Source: Macrotrachela quadricornifera
Taxonomy: Eukaryota > Rotifera > Eurotatoria > Philodinida > Philodinidae
Direction of reading: 5' to 3'
Length of the DNA stretch: 64,000 nucleotides
NCBI GenBank assembly: GCA_022393335.1
Contig: JAJEKB010020704.1
Location: 492,614-556,613, forward strand
Part shown: piece after piece, positions 1 to 10,929 of the stretch
Numbering within the stretch: position 1 is the first letter of the stretch
Layout: every line of letters starts with the position of its first letter
The notes under the pieces: model-generated
What the model was told of the DNA's origin: nothing
What the model saw: the letters and a program-made list of their open reading frames with translations, nothing else
Databases searched by the model: none
Translations under genes and position numbers: made by a program

Positions 1-1
1 T

Positions 2-1010
2 ACAGTACCTGTTAGAAATCTAATAATCTGTTTCGATAAACAAGTCGATTTACATCCAACATTCGATAAAAATTACAATAAAGTATTGTCTGGTACATCG
101 AAATCATCTTCTTCTCAAGACTCTAATCATCATAATGACAATACTAATAGACATAAAATATCAGTATCAAATATAGATAATAAAGATGAAAAGAAATCTC
201 CTGGAATTTTTGATCAAATGAAACGTTTCTTTTTCGGTGATGATCATACACAATTAACACCTTGCCGTGACGATGTCAACTGTCTTCTTCAGTTTTCTAC
301 ACGCTATGCATCAGATCATAATGCAAAATATTCGCATCCATGTCGATTTTCTGAACTTTGTAATAATAAAGAACCTTATTATACACATGAACCTCATCGA
401 GTATCTATATGTAAATATGATAAAAATTGTCGACAATTAAATGATCCATATCATCGAGCCGAATATCGTCATACAGATTTGCCTGATTTTCTAGTTCCAT
501 GCCGTGATAAAATGTCTTGTCAGGACAAGACAAACGAGCATCGAGTAAATTATTCACATGATGAACAAGTCTATAAAATAAGAGCACTATCGGAAAAAGG
601 TAAGAAATAGTCATTCAAACGTGTTATTTTTGAAAAGAAAATCTCTTTTTTTACTTTCAGCAGCACGAGAAAGTTCGTCATCGCATGACCAGCGCGAAAA
701 TGATCAACGATCACTCTGTAAATGGGGTTCTACATGTCGTAATATTGATGATCGTCAACATTGTAAAGAATATTATCATCCAACTCCTGATCAATCTAAA
801 GAAGTACGCTCAAACAGTGTTCATCGTCAATGTCCATGCAGATATGGTTCACAATGTTATGATCATAGTAATCAACATCGTGCAGAATATTTACATCCTC
901 CAAATAATAAACATAATAACCAGAAAAAGGATACACGTGCACCATGCAAATATGGATCACATTGTCTAAATATTGCTGATACAAATCATCGAGCAAAATA
1001 TTCTCATTAA
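2..1010 (+). CDS. Tandem PBZ-like zinc-finger protein (5' end outside window)
   Basis: The frame is already open at the left edge, so the gene begins upstream. Exon 2-599 joins exon 661-1010 across a 61-nt intron (600-660, GTAAG...TTTCAG); the split codon restores one frame ending in TAA at 1008-1010. The protein holds about seven repeats of the form C-x5-C-x(6-7)-H-x5-H, for example CKYGSHCLNIADTNHRAKYSH split as C..C..H..H at the C-terminus, with YG after the first Cys in the later repeats. This matches the PBZ (poly-ADP-ribose-binding) finger of APLF/CHFR, known to bind poly(ADP-ribose) in DNA-damage signalling. The first repeats are degenerate in spacing. A Ser/Asn-rich linker (about 86-200) precedes them. 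A role in PAR recognition is inferred; any upstream catalytic domain is not visible. Confidence 0.75.
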
Positions 1011-1508
1011 ATGAGACCATAATCTAAGAATAGAAATGAAAAAAACGAAAGATTTTAACTACTGGACTAAAACATCTTTTTCATTCTTCTTGGTTTTTTT
1101 TGTAAGACTTTGAATGAATCGAGATTTTTTTTTCAATCAAAGAAGCATTTACAAAGATGCGATCGAGTGGAAAGTTTATTTTTTATTTGGATCATACATC
1201 AACATGGTTTAGCAAAGTTTTGATAAGGTTATCCATTACAAATTCTTCTTGATAAGTAAAATTTACATATTTCTTTAGATATTTTATATGACTCAGAACG
1301 AAGAATCATTCTTAGATTCTACGAAATGATCGATATACAGAATCAAACAAATTGAATACATTGCTTTTATCCAAATTTATACTTAGTTATGATCAAAAAT
1401 TTTCAGATTACTTTTAAAAAAATCTAAAGACAAAGAAAAAGTTCAACTTTTATTTTCTTAAATGTTCAAAATAATCACCATGAGTATTTATACAAAATTT
1501 CATCGTTT
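1011..1508. other. AT-rich intergenic stretch
   Basis: Poly-A/T tracts and no convincing coding frame. It separates the zinc-finger gene from the downstream mariner-like remnant and may include part of that element's 3' flank. Confidence 0.5.
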
Positions 1509-2021
1509 CTAATAGTTTGTCAAAGTTTTTCTAAATTCTTCTTTCAAAATTTTTTTCATCACTTTAAATATTGCGCAAACCAACGATTTTTCATCTGTTC
1601 GATCAGTTAAATATGCTAGATGTGGCATTATAATAATACCTTCTTCTGTTAAATAATTAATAACATTGGAATGAATATGGGATCGAGCATTGTCTTCAAG
1701 CAATTTTATAACTTTTGTACCTGATAACTTTCTTTGTTTCCATATTTCCTTCACGAGAGGTTTGAGGCAATTTTCAACAAAATAATCGTGATCTATAGTC
1801 TTGCCTTTGTCAAAAACATATATAAGAACAGGACCATTTAATTTAAAGAAAATAGAAAATAAATTTTTGCAATTCAAATTTATCTCGACAAATAATAGTA
1901 GTTGATGATTCATTCTTGGCAACCCAACCGGAGACCAAAAACGAGTCAAGTCGAGTTTAATTCGAGAGACTCGACCCTTTAAGAACTTTTTTTTGTGATT
2001 CTTTTTGTTCTTTCTCGACAA
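1509..2021 (-). pseudogene. Mariner/Tc1-like DDE transposase fragment
   Basis: A 170-codon frame resembles the C-terminal half of mariner-family transposases. The part LLEDNARSHIHSNV matches the second catalytic Asp motif (family pattern HDNARPH), followed at the usual distance by a degraded version of the HPxYSPDLAPSDY block (here PHLAYLTDRTD). The upstream part (ENCLKPLVKEIWKQRK) fits the preceding helix. The HTH N-terminus and the first DDE Asp region are absent or unrecognisable, and no terminal inverted repeats were identified, so this is a dead fragment. Confidence 0.6.
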
Positions 2022-2520
2022 AAATGTTCGTTTGTTTTGGCTTTATTAAAACAGTACAATATTAGATCATCACAATGAATTCGTCAGACAGTCAATGTCA
2101 ATGGTGAGATAACAATGAATCGGCAGCATTGAATGAACTAAAATAAATAGCGAACAATAATTTTCATTGTATTCACTGTTTTATTGTCTATACACACCTT
2201 AATTCCCGATATTGAATTGATCAATAGTGAGTCCATATAAACTACCGATGTACAGCTTATGGCAAAATTGTTCTAATTTTTTTTATCTCACGTACTATTG
2301 CTCATTGAACATCTTTTAATAAAATAGCTGCAATGTTAACTAGTATTACACGTTCTAGTCTTCTATAGCATATGCTTTATCTAGATTATTCTTATGTTTC
2401 CTTTTAACTGTTGTTCATTCTTTACCATATTTCGCTTTTGCGTTCTCGTTATGTATGATATATATGATCTTGTACATTCTCTTCTTTCGTTTTGTGTTCT
2501 CTTAACATATGTTACAGATT
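2022..2520. other. Non-coding AT-rich stretch
   Basis: Nothing recognisable lies between the mariner-like and hAT-like remnants. An open frame at the end of this stretch runs into the hAT fragment but its N-terminal part does not look like hAT protein. Confidence 0.4.
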
Positions 2521-2529
2521 CTCTGGTCT

Positions 2530-2695
2530 TTTGGGGACAAGAATGTAGTCAATTAGCTTTTTCAACACTATATCGGGTCGCTAAACGCACACTTGCAGTA
2601 TTTTCTAGCTCTGCCTCTGTTGAGTGGCAATTCAGTGCTGTAGGTTAGATTATAGCATAAAGACGCTCGAATCTTGTCCTGTCAATGGTAATTAA
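2530..2695 (+). pseudogene. hAT transposase C-terminal dimerisation remnant
   Basis: Translation reads FWGQECSQLAFSTLYRVAKR then TLAVFSSSASVEWQFSAVG, then continues in the same frame through two stops (TAG at about 2646, TAA at about 2658) with RRSNLVLSMV. This is the hAT dimerisation block, whose family consensus is roughly P.L..LAR.YL.I.ASSA..ER.FSAAG..I...R..L. Only this C-terminal portion remains; the catalytic core, BED finger and element ends were not seen. Confidence 0.6.
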
Positions 2696-2699
2696 TTTC

Positions 2700-4660
2700 A
2701 TTTTTTTACGTTTATTTGAAAACAACAAATAACTAATTTATATTGGTTTTTTTCATTCTTTGTTATCACTTTCGTTCATTTTGTTATTTATTCTCGCTCT
2801 TAAATAAAACTATATTTATAAACACTTGTTGTTTGAATAAATACTTAGTTATGTGACCCAAATCGAGTCGAATCAGATTTTTTTGACTCGTTCCGGTCTT
2901 CGATATGCGCATGTATCAATAATCACAAACGAATGGAATAAAGAAAAGTGAAAAAAATATATCAGTATCTAAAGCTGTGGATGATATAGATAGCATTCCT
3001 TAATAGTTTTAGAAACTTATTAAAAATCTGAAGGTTTTATAAACAATTCAAAATAATCTACGCAGTTTTAGGAAAACTTAGAAATTTTTCATATTTTTTC
3101 GGAATTTTTGGATTGTAACGGAATTTAAGATTCCAGAATTCCGTACTTTCCCCCTTGCATTCTATTCAGCTGAAATTTATAGAATATGTTCAGCAAGAGA
3201 AGATCTATCTATGACAGAAATAAGAGATCGAATAGTGTTGATAAGAAGAAAATATCAGAAAAATAAGGAGTCCAGTTTATTTGGCCATAGGGATATACAA
3301 AGAAGAATGTTTGTCTGTTCGCTTATAACTCAATCCCGATAAAAGCTAGCGTTACTAAATTTTCCACAATAGTTCCCTAAGTCTAAAGGAAAGTTAGTGG
3401 ACGGTTTTCGACTTAAAAGTTTTACCTGAGGGGGCGTTTTCCACGTCTATTGTTGGACTTACTAAAGTAAATGTCTTTTCCAGAGAATTTGTGCCTATAA
3501 TTGTTTCTATCTATATATATGAAGAAGTTATGCCCGTCTGTTTCTCTGTTTTTTTATGTATTTGGATGCTGCACCAGCTAGCGTTGTCTAACTTTTTATG
3601 GCATACTCATAGATCTCGAGGAAGATCGAGAGAGGATCAGGATGACTGGGGAGATGATTGGAGTGAAATTCCATACAGGTTATAATACACTGCAATTTTT
3701 TCCCAATCTTTCAAAAGCTTCGGAGCATTTATTACCATTATTAGAATATTCACCCTTTAGTGTCAGTTTTTTTGCACCGGGTATTGGTATAAAGTATGGT
3801 AATACGCATGAGCTAAGAGAAAATCAGTTAAGGATGTTATAAGCGGCCTAAATTTGTGATGTTCGTATCTCTTCAATGGAAGCTGAAAACACCCTAATTT
3901 TTTTAGTATATACATAAGTTGTAGAGGTTCATCAAATGAGATATAAATGAGATAATTTAAAGAATTCGTTTGATATCCCATGGAACTATCCTATATCTTT
4001 AGTGCTGATGAGCACACATTTCTGCTCTTTCAAATCATGGTAATTCTTTTAGAAAATAAATAGATTACATATATTTTGTTCATATTCATCAGAATGTTAA
4101 ACTATATGGTTGCTTTTTAGAATGTTGATTTGAAATTAACCAGTTGCGAAAATAATAAAAATATTCAACAATTTATCAATGGAATTAAAATCTATCTATA
4201 TCAAGTGCCTGATAAAAGGCACAGTTTATTGTATGGAGTACGAAGAATAGCGGGTCTATCTTGTTATCACCATCTGTCAATTTCTGTGTCCAGAATATTA
4301 TCACATGAGACAAGAGCGGAAAAGGAAAATCAATTTTGACATGACAACTTCTAAATATGTAAAGTTCAATCAATATGTTTTTTTTTGTTATGTTGTTATA
4401 TCGGAATGAATCACTGCTTGGATTCATTGTATTTATTATCGGAAAGGTATGCTAATTGAACTCTTTGTGTAAATCCTTTTCAGGTATTTCACACCTGGTT
4501 GAGGTTCAAAAGATTTGCAAACCTATATGTGTTCCATTGTTAGCTATAAAAAAAATTCAAAATTTAATGTGACAGATTTAATCACATTCGTTCTATTTAG
4601 CAATGATGCATTATGAGAGGATGTAAATAGAAAATATTCGTCGGAGATGAAAAGAAGAAG
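2700..4660. other. Intergenic region, possible old repeat debris
   Basis: No gene supported. At 3308-3365 and 3537-3600 there are two loosely similar stretches sharing a CTGTtCGcTt/CTGTTTCTCTG run followed by AGCTAGCGTT, suggesting fragments of a dispersed repeat. Short open frames at 3491-3842 and 4130-4339 have no recognisable motif and overlap antisense frames. Confidence 0.35.
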
Positions 4661-4663
4661 GAA

Positions 4664-5237
4664 TCAGGTATGTACTTTAACCGATTGTATCGAAGAATAT
4701 GACGGTGGAAGTTCTAGACTGATGTTGTTCATCGAATTGGCGGGTAAGTGGTGATGATAATAACTAGGTGGCCATCGCTGTTCTGATGTATTTATGAAGG
4801 TCATTTGACCCATTTGCTGCTGATATGGTTGAACAGCCCAGACTTGAGCTCGTTTCCTCTTACAACGAATGATAGCTATCACAATGACGGCACCTAACAC
4901 AGCCGTCATGATCAGACATCCAGTCACAATACCAATAACACTGCTTGTACCCAACGTATTAGCTCCTGAGCTACTATTCGAGCAACTTCTAAAACGAATA
5001 GATGAATGTATGAAAACCAAGTTCATTACTGTGTACTGACCCGCGGACAAATGACCACAATGAACAGGATCTGTAATAATTATGACATGCAGATCGGCAC
5101 GATGAATTGCTACATGAACTAGAGTAAACTGTGCCAATATAGCTGAAGCTGAGCGAACAATAGCATGAGCAGGTATATCCGATAACGATGCTAGTTAATT
5201 TGAAGAAAAATAAGACAAGTAAACTAAGTTTTAACAT
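4664..5237 (-). CDS. Secreted/anchored Cys-rich single-pass membrane protein with PPSY tail
   Basis: Two exons, 5237-5041 and 4988-4664, joined by a 52-nt intron (5040-4989, GTCAGT...TTTTAG); the phase fits exactly and gives 173 aa. The start ATG at 5237 opens a hydrophobic signal sequence (MLKLSLLVLFFFKL...). A Cys-rich ectodomain of about 50 residues follows (CSCYC, CSNSSCRSAC), then one membrane segment (VIGIVTGCLIMTAVLGAVIVIAII), a basic stop-transfer CKRKR, and a cytoplasmic tail with two PPSY motifs (WPPSYY and LPPSYS), typical WW-domain ligands. The organisation recalls Shisa/CYYR1-type small membrane proteins, but homology is not established. Partners and function are unknown. Confidence 0.65.
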
Positions 5238-7577
5238 AGCTAACGATAATATTGAAATGATGTTGTTAATCAAAGCGAGTTTCTTTTTTGTTTTATTCAG
5301 CTGTATGTATAGCAACACTATAGCGAGTTTTGTATTTTATCCGTCTCACTTGTCGGTTGAAATGAGTTAGTTAGCAAACAAAGAAAAATTGAGACGTTAT
5401 TTTTCCAGTAGAATCTTCCTTAACGACTTGAAGCGATACATTACTTTATTGCTGAAACGACAGCACAAAATGTTCGCTATTATAGTTTTTCTTTCTGTTG
5501 TCTATTTATGACTGCTAACCGTTCAGCAAACATTATTTTCCAGTGTATCTTAAACAACTTGATTTTTTTTCTTTGTTTACTAAAACTCATTTCAACTGAA
5601 TGACAACATGCACATTATAAGGACTGGAAATCACTTTTTTTCAAATAATAATCAATAACATTAATTTCAGCTCTCACTGCTATCGATCATTTTACTGTTT
5701 TATTTTGATTTTGTTTGAAAATGAGAGTGAGAGTATTACATTTATTCTCAAGCTTAATTGAATATGATAAAATTATTGTAATATTCAAGCATTCATTCAA
5801 GGGTGTGATGCCATTCATAGCAAAGAGATTGAGAATGATTCCTCTATTGATACGTTTATTGAATATCAGTAATATACTAATCTTTCCAGCAACCAGATGC
5901 GTAATCATAGCTTGACAATGAGAATGGATACGGTCAAAAAATATCACCAAAATTAGCATTTGTTATTCGAAACATTCTTTACAAATTATATGAAGAGTAT
6001 TAATTCTACTAATGTTCATTTGAGAGTTAAATTGATGTGGACATTTTTTGAATAATTTCAAAACCAAATTTATAGAAAAGAAAAGTGCCTATACTATGAA
6101 AACGTAATCTTTCGAAGATGTGATGTCTAAAAATTCTGAAATTTTTTATACAAGGTAATCTAAATAAAGTCTCTATTTATACAAAGTTTTAAATAGAAAT
6201 TCGAAAACGTAATTTTTCTGGAAAATTGAAATCCTACACGGACAATCCACTAAGAATTCGATATATTGACCAAATTGCAATTTATACTCATATCCACTTA
6301 AACATTTCCTACACTAGTAATCCTTCAACTTATGCATTAAAAATGGAATCAAAAGCTTTTTAGAATGCCTGAAAAGGTTTTCTTGTAAATGCAAATGTAC
6401 GAAAGTAATAGTAAGTATCATGTTAAGCAAAGAAAGGGAAATATTTAACGTAAAAAATACGAAGTGAACTATACTCAAATAATATTGCATACAAATCGAA
6501 ATCAGAATAAATCACTTAAAGCAACTACTCCTCTTCCTGATATTCGACTTTGATCCAGACACATGTAAAACTCACAAAGAATTTTCGGTTGTCAAATAAG
6601 TTATTGTTAACCCTTGTTTGGCGAATATCTTCCGCAAATATCATGGTGTAGGGCTGAAAATTTCATCGCAGTCTCTTCTCTGCATTTGTAACATATTCTG
6701 GAAGTTGCATGAGATTTGCATGTGCCTAGATCAAAATCAACGTCGACTGGTAACTGAGTGTTCTTTGATAATGCAGATGGATAATAAAAGACATTGTAAT
6801 CATTGATTCGAATTTTGTTCGTTCCCAAAGTTTATATTCGAAAGGTTTCCAATCAAGACTTAATTTGATTCTATGAAATCCAATTGTTCGATTGAAACAT
6901 AGATATGGTTCAAACAAACAATTTGTGATTTAAGTTATGATCAATTGTTAAATGTCTTAATTACACACTGAATTAAAATAATTGGTAAAATTTTGTTAGA
7001 CAACTACTTCTCTGATTATCTTTCTAATGATACAATATCAGACTGTTTAAATAACTAATAAATAAAATCCGTTCTCATCGATTCATATATTGTCATCATT
7101 AAATTCGTATGATGATCAGTTTTTCCTAGAGACAAATGAACGCAAGAAATTTTATACTTTTATATGAACGTTCATATATGCATCTAATGCGTTACTATTT
7201 TCATCAATCAACTTATAATATCACTGAATTTATATACAAAAAAAAAAATTTTAAGACAATTTTCTTTTGACAGAAAAAAGTAAAAAATGAACTATAATTC
7301 TGATAAAATGTGTTTTCTAAAAAACAAAATTCATTTTAGATCTTCATCTTTTCTTTAAATGAAGATTATCTTTTGAGATTTTGTTTTGATGACAACAATA
7401 GACTAATGATAAAATTGCATTTATTGCACCGATCTTATTTGACTATTATATGATAACAGTCTATATTGAAATACTCTTTAAAAAAAGTTATCACTTTCTA
7501 TTCCTTTATTTAAACTATTTTTTTTAATATTATATACAGAAACGAATGAATGATGATACTGTAAGAAAAAGCTGTTA
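5238..7577. other. Long AT-rich region without a supported gene
   Basis: Mostly low-complexity AT. The only structured parts are overlapping minus-strand frames at 6607-6917 and an imperfect inverted pair at 6540-6575 / 6707-6742. Facing frames at 5687-5959 have no motif and look like chance. Confidence 0.4.
6607..6917 (-). pseudogene. Unrecognised protein-like remnant, two overlapping frames
   Basis: The frame 6917-6726 begins with FEPYLCFNRTIGFHRIKLS-like sequence; the frame 6828-6607 continues with VDVDFDLGTCKSHATSRICYKC. Together they look like one protein broken by a frameshift near 6815. The DFD..TCK.H stretch has a second, inverted copy at 6540-6575. No family is recognised; a mobile-element fragment is the best guess. 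Confidence 0.25.
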
Positions 7578-7829
7578 GCGCAATCCCTACGGGATTAAAA
7601 TGTGAAACACGATATAGCTGCTGTGACTAATGACATAGAAATAGTTTAGTTCTATGTCTCTCATGGTCTGAGATACTATTCACGACATTATCTACTACCC
7701 TGTGTGAGACTGTCGGTCACCGTCTGGGACTGAAAGAGGCGTAGCTAAGGAGTCGGTCACGGTCTGTGACAGTCTTTGATGAGTAATGAATTACCCACTA
7801 ATTAATTAATCAGACGCTATTTAATTAAT

Positions 7830-8090
7830 TAATTAAAGTGTCGGTAACAGTCTGTGATGGGGTCATCAAGTCTGTCTGTCATGTCTGTGATGTCTCGTTG
7901 CTAAGGATGTCTGTCACGTCTGTGATACTGTCTGTCACGTATGTGACATCCCGTTGCTAAGGATGTCTGTCACGTCTGTGATATGTCGTTACTAAGCATA
8001 TTTCCTATGCTTTTGATACATCGTTAATAAGAATGTCTGTCACGTCTGTGATCTGCCGTTGCTAAGCATGTCTGTCACGTCTGTGGGGGG
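7830..8090. repeat. Degenerate tandem array of TGTCTGTCACGTCTGTGAT
   Basis: The phrase GTCTGTCACGTCTGTGAT recurs about five times, separated by spacers of the type (A/T)TGTCGTTGCTAAG(G/C)A, giving a unit near 40-60 bp. Related diverged units (GTCGGTCACGGTCTGTGAC) appear from about 7710. GTCAC/GTGAC pairs make the units partly self-complementary. Confidence 0.6.
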
Positions 8091-8110
8091 GGGGCCGGGG
8101 GTGGTGGGTG
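8084..8110 (+). other. Potential G-quadruplex sequence
   Basis: An uninterrupted run of about ten G is followed by CC, five G, then TGGTGGGTG, so at least four runs of two to five G occur within about 27 bases. This is a direct sequence observation; folding is an inference. Confidence 0.5.
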
Positions 8111-8572
8111 CAAATTTCTACCCCTATACACTTCAACACTCCTTTTAGGTCGTGTTTCACAAAAGAATGTGAAACGATGATTTTGACAATACACAATCAT
8201 TCTTATTCAGGAAATTATGCTAAAGAATAGAGAATCGATAGATAAATGTTTTGAGATTTCATGCAAGCAATCAAAAATATTTTATTTTGCAATACTTTTC
8301 TTGATTATATAAGAAAAAAAACGTTATCGTATAATTTTGAAATGCTATGCGTTTTTTGCAATGGAAAAGTAAAATGCCAGTTATTTCAAAACTGAAATCA
8401 AGTGTTTTTCTAGGATATTTTTATATAGTTCGATAGAGCTCGTCGAGCTCTACAAAACTGCCCATGTCGTGAAAATCGCGGCACTTTTGGCGATTAATGA
8501 CCGATTTTTACGCGATTTTCATGACATAGAAGATGAATGCAGAAAAAATCGAGGATAAAATATCATTGATAA

Positions 8573-8790
8573 TTAGAAAGTGCCGTTGCCACTTCCAAGT
8601 AGAACAAGCATACATGTGTAATAATTACTTAAACCAATTAGATCCAAATAATTACCATCGTTGAAATCATCAAGAGCCATGTCAAATATCGCCCGATTAT
8701 TCATTTCGGAAAATGTTCTCTCTACTTCAAAAACTCCGTCACTAGTTTTCAATAAAACAAATATATCATATAGTAGAAAGGAAAAATAAA
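8573..8790 (-). pseudogene. FG-GAP/VCBS repeat protein fragment
   Basis: Reading the minus strand gives YDIFVLLKTSDGVFEVERTF, then about 15 residues later DMALDDFNDGNYLDLIGLS and LVLLGSGNGTF before a TAA at 8573-8575. This is the FG-GAP/VCBS unit: D.(S/F)VLL....G.F, then A..DFN.D..LDL.......VLLG.GNGTF, a beta-propeller blade with a calcium-binding DxNxDxxxD loop (here DFNDGNYLD). Only about one and a half blades remain. A piggyBac element sits about 150 bp upstream of the fragment. Confidence 0.6.
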
Positions 8791-9220
8791 CAACATCGAA
8801 TCAATGAACATTATTAAAATCTCCTACAACAGAGTAAAAATAATTATTAATATGCACGTCGTAGAATAGTAATATAAATTGAAATATTGATTGACACAGT
8901 GGTGCTAGTGAGAAAAGAGAAATCATCAAATTCTCTTTAACACATTGGGCACGATTCGATTTTCTCGTGAAATTTCTACAGGATGTCATTTTCATGAATA
9001 ATTCACTTCGAATAAATGCATCTGATGATCCATTCGTCATCTCCTACTGATTATTGATCCCTCTCTCTCTTGTTTTATCGCATAATGGTTCATTTTTAGC
9101 AAAGAACTAAAATTACCTGAGTCAGTTTTTCGTTCTTTCCATGTTATACATGACACATGTGAGAAGAAGGAGGAAAATTCCAGACTTTTCTCCGTTCTTC
9201 TTATCTACTTTTCGTTTGAC

Positions 9221-9229
9221 TATATAAAG
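9221..9229 (+). promoter_or_regulatory. TATA box of the piggyBac transposase
   Basis: TATATAAAG lies 27 bases before the transposase ATG at 9256. That is close for a TATA box plus a very short leader, but it is the only such motif in the 315-base left end. Confidence 0.45.
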
Positions 9230-9255
9230 ACGAATGAATTTAGAGAACCGTAAAG

Positions 9256-10929
9256 ATGTCGTTCGAAGGAACCGATTCAGAAGAAAGCACCGGCTCACTC
9301 AGTGAAGTGAGTTCTTTAGATGATGATTTTGATGGAATGTATCTGGAATCCGAAAGTTCCGATGAAGAAATGGCTGTTGATGAGGTGAATTCAAGCGGTT
9401 GGTACGAAATAGAACCGGAACCTGATGCAGAATTCGTGGAAGATTATAGACTCGTCGAAGAAGTAGTTTCTGCTTCAGAAGACAACACAATCAATCCTTT
9501 CGATTGCTATCGCCATTTCATTACGGACGAAATTATTGATCTTATGGTTCGTGAAACTAATCGCTATGCAGAGCAATATTTACAAACTCATGAGATTAGC
9601 AGACGATCAAAATTTCGTCAATGGAAATCAACCAACAATCAAGAGATGTGGAAGTTCTTTGGTATCATTATTAAGATGGGATTGGTACAAATGCCCCAAC
9701 TGAAATACTATTGGAGCAGTAGTCAATTGTACCGATTAGATATCATAAGAAATTCCATGTCGAGGGAGAGGTTTGAATTACACCTGAAGTTTTGACATTT
9801 CACGAACAACAATAACATGAATTCGGACCAAGACAAGCTATTCAAGGTGAGGCCGCTCTTAGATTTGGTCAAAGAGAGGTTTACATCAGTCTATATGCCT
9901 GGCTCAGTTGTTAATATCAATGAAAGTATGGTACCATGGCGAGGTAGACTTTCGTTCAAACAATACATCCCTGGGAAAGCACATAAATACGGCGTGAAGA
10001 TATACAAGCTAGCGGCTGTCAATGGATACACCTGGAGCTACATGATCTATACTGGTCAACAAGATCCTATGGCGGGTCTTGAACATGTTGAATCAGTCGT
10101 GATAAATCTATTGAATGGTCTTTCGGGATGTTATCGAACCGTGGTGGCTGACAACTTCTTTACTAGTATTTCTTTAGCAAAACGTTTGTTGGAAAAGGAA
10201 ACGTATCTTATCAAAACAATGAGGAGTAATCGTGCTGGATCAGGGCATGATGTTGTTCAGAAGAAGCTCAAGCGTGGTGAAGTTTATGGGCAGCAGAACG
10301 AAATTGGTATAAAACTGATCAAGTGGAAAGATAAAAGAGACGTTCTGATGACATCTACTAAACCATCCCATTCAGCAACTGTGGTGAATACTGGAAAAAT
10401 CAATAAACTGAATGAACGCATCGTGAAGCCGCAGGTTGTTCTCGATTACAATGAAGGCAGACAAGGTACTGACTTATCAGATCAACTATCAACATACCAT
10501 ACATGTCTAAGACGGTCAGTAAAATGGTATAGAAAGGTGGCATTCAAGTTGATATTTGGAACTGCAGTAGTTAACAGTTATTTGATTTACAAGGAAATTT
10601 ATGCATCAAGCAACATACAGATCATACAGTTCCGTGAAAGTCTGGTGCAATCTTTACTCCTTGGTATGCCCATCGAGAAGCTGAAACCTGGTCCAAGACA
10701 ACAATTGGCAAGTCATTCCAAGCGCAAACTTGGTGATCACAAGCTCGAAGAAAAGAAAGGATCTGATTACGATGTCCGAAGACGTTGTGTCGGTTGTTAC
10801 GAGAAAAACAGGGAACAACAATCAAGAGAAGCGTGTCATTCGACAACAAAGAAAATAAAAACTTTCTGTCCTGATTGTAACAAATTTTTTCGTCTCGATT
10901 GTTTTAACGAGAAGCATTATGCTATGTAA
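9256..10929 (+). pseudogene. piggyBac-family transposase with one in-frame stop and a lost catalytic Asp
   Basis: One frame of 558 codons is interrupted only by TGA at 9793-9795, where the frame reads LHLKF-stop-HFTNN; relatives have a hydrophobic residue there. Domains in order: acidic Ser/Glu-rich N-terminus, the N-terminal helical part (MWKFFGIIIKMGLVQMP), the DDE_Tnp_1_7 core, and a C-terminal Cys-rich zinc finger (CVGC, CPDC, CF..KH). Of the catalytic triad, the second Asp (ADNFFTS) and third Asp (GTDLSDQ) are present. The first, normally (I/V)DE before the (F/W)RGR motif, reads INESMVPWRGR: Asp has become Asn, one G-to-A change. AATAAA overlaps the stop codon (10928-10933). The protein should be inactive both by truncation and by active-site loss. 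Confidence 0.85.

Larger units (their letters stand above)
7578..8158. mobile_element. Non-autonomous repeat element with 12-bp inverted ends, copy 1
   Basis: TGTGAAACACGA at 7601-7612 and its exact reverse complement TCGTGTTTCACA at 8150-8161 bound the element. A conserved leader GCGCAATCCCTACGGGATTA lies just outside (from 7578), and a conserved tail ATTTCTACC..ACACTTCAA.ACTC lies just before the right end. The same leader, ends and tail recur at 50222-50450 with a different, shorter interior, so this is a dispersed family. No protein is encoded. The interior carries the tandem array at 7830-8090 and a long G-run. Confidence 0.6.

Noticed and set aside
3990..4030. CTGATGAG considered as a hammerhead core
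   Set aside because: The partner CGAAA element and enclosing stems are missing.
7820..8110. G/T-rich sequence considered as telomeric repeat
   Set aside because: The unit is GTCTGTCACGTCTGTGAT, not a tandem TGTGGG or TTAGGG array.
8801..9040. 79-codon minus-strand frame
   Set aside because: Crosses the piggyBac left end and its TTAA, so it cannot be an old gene; no motif.
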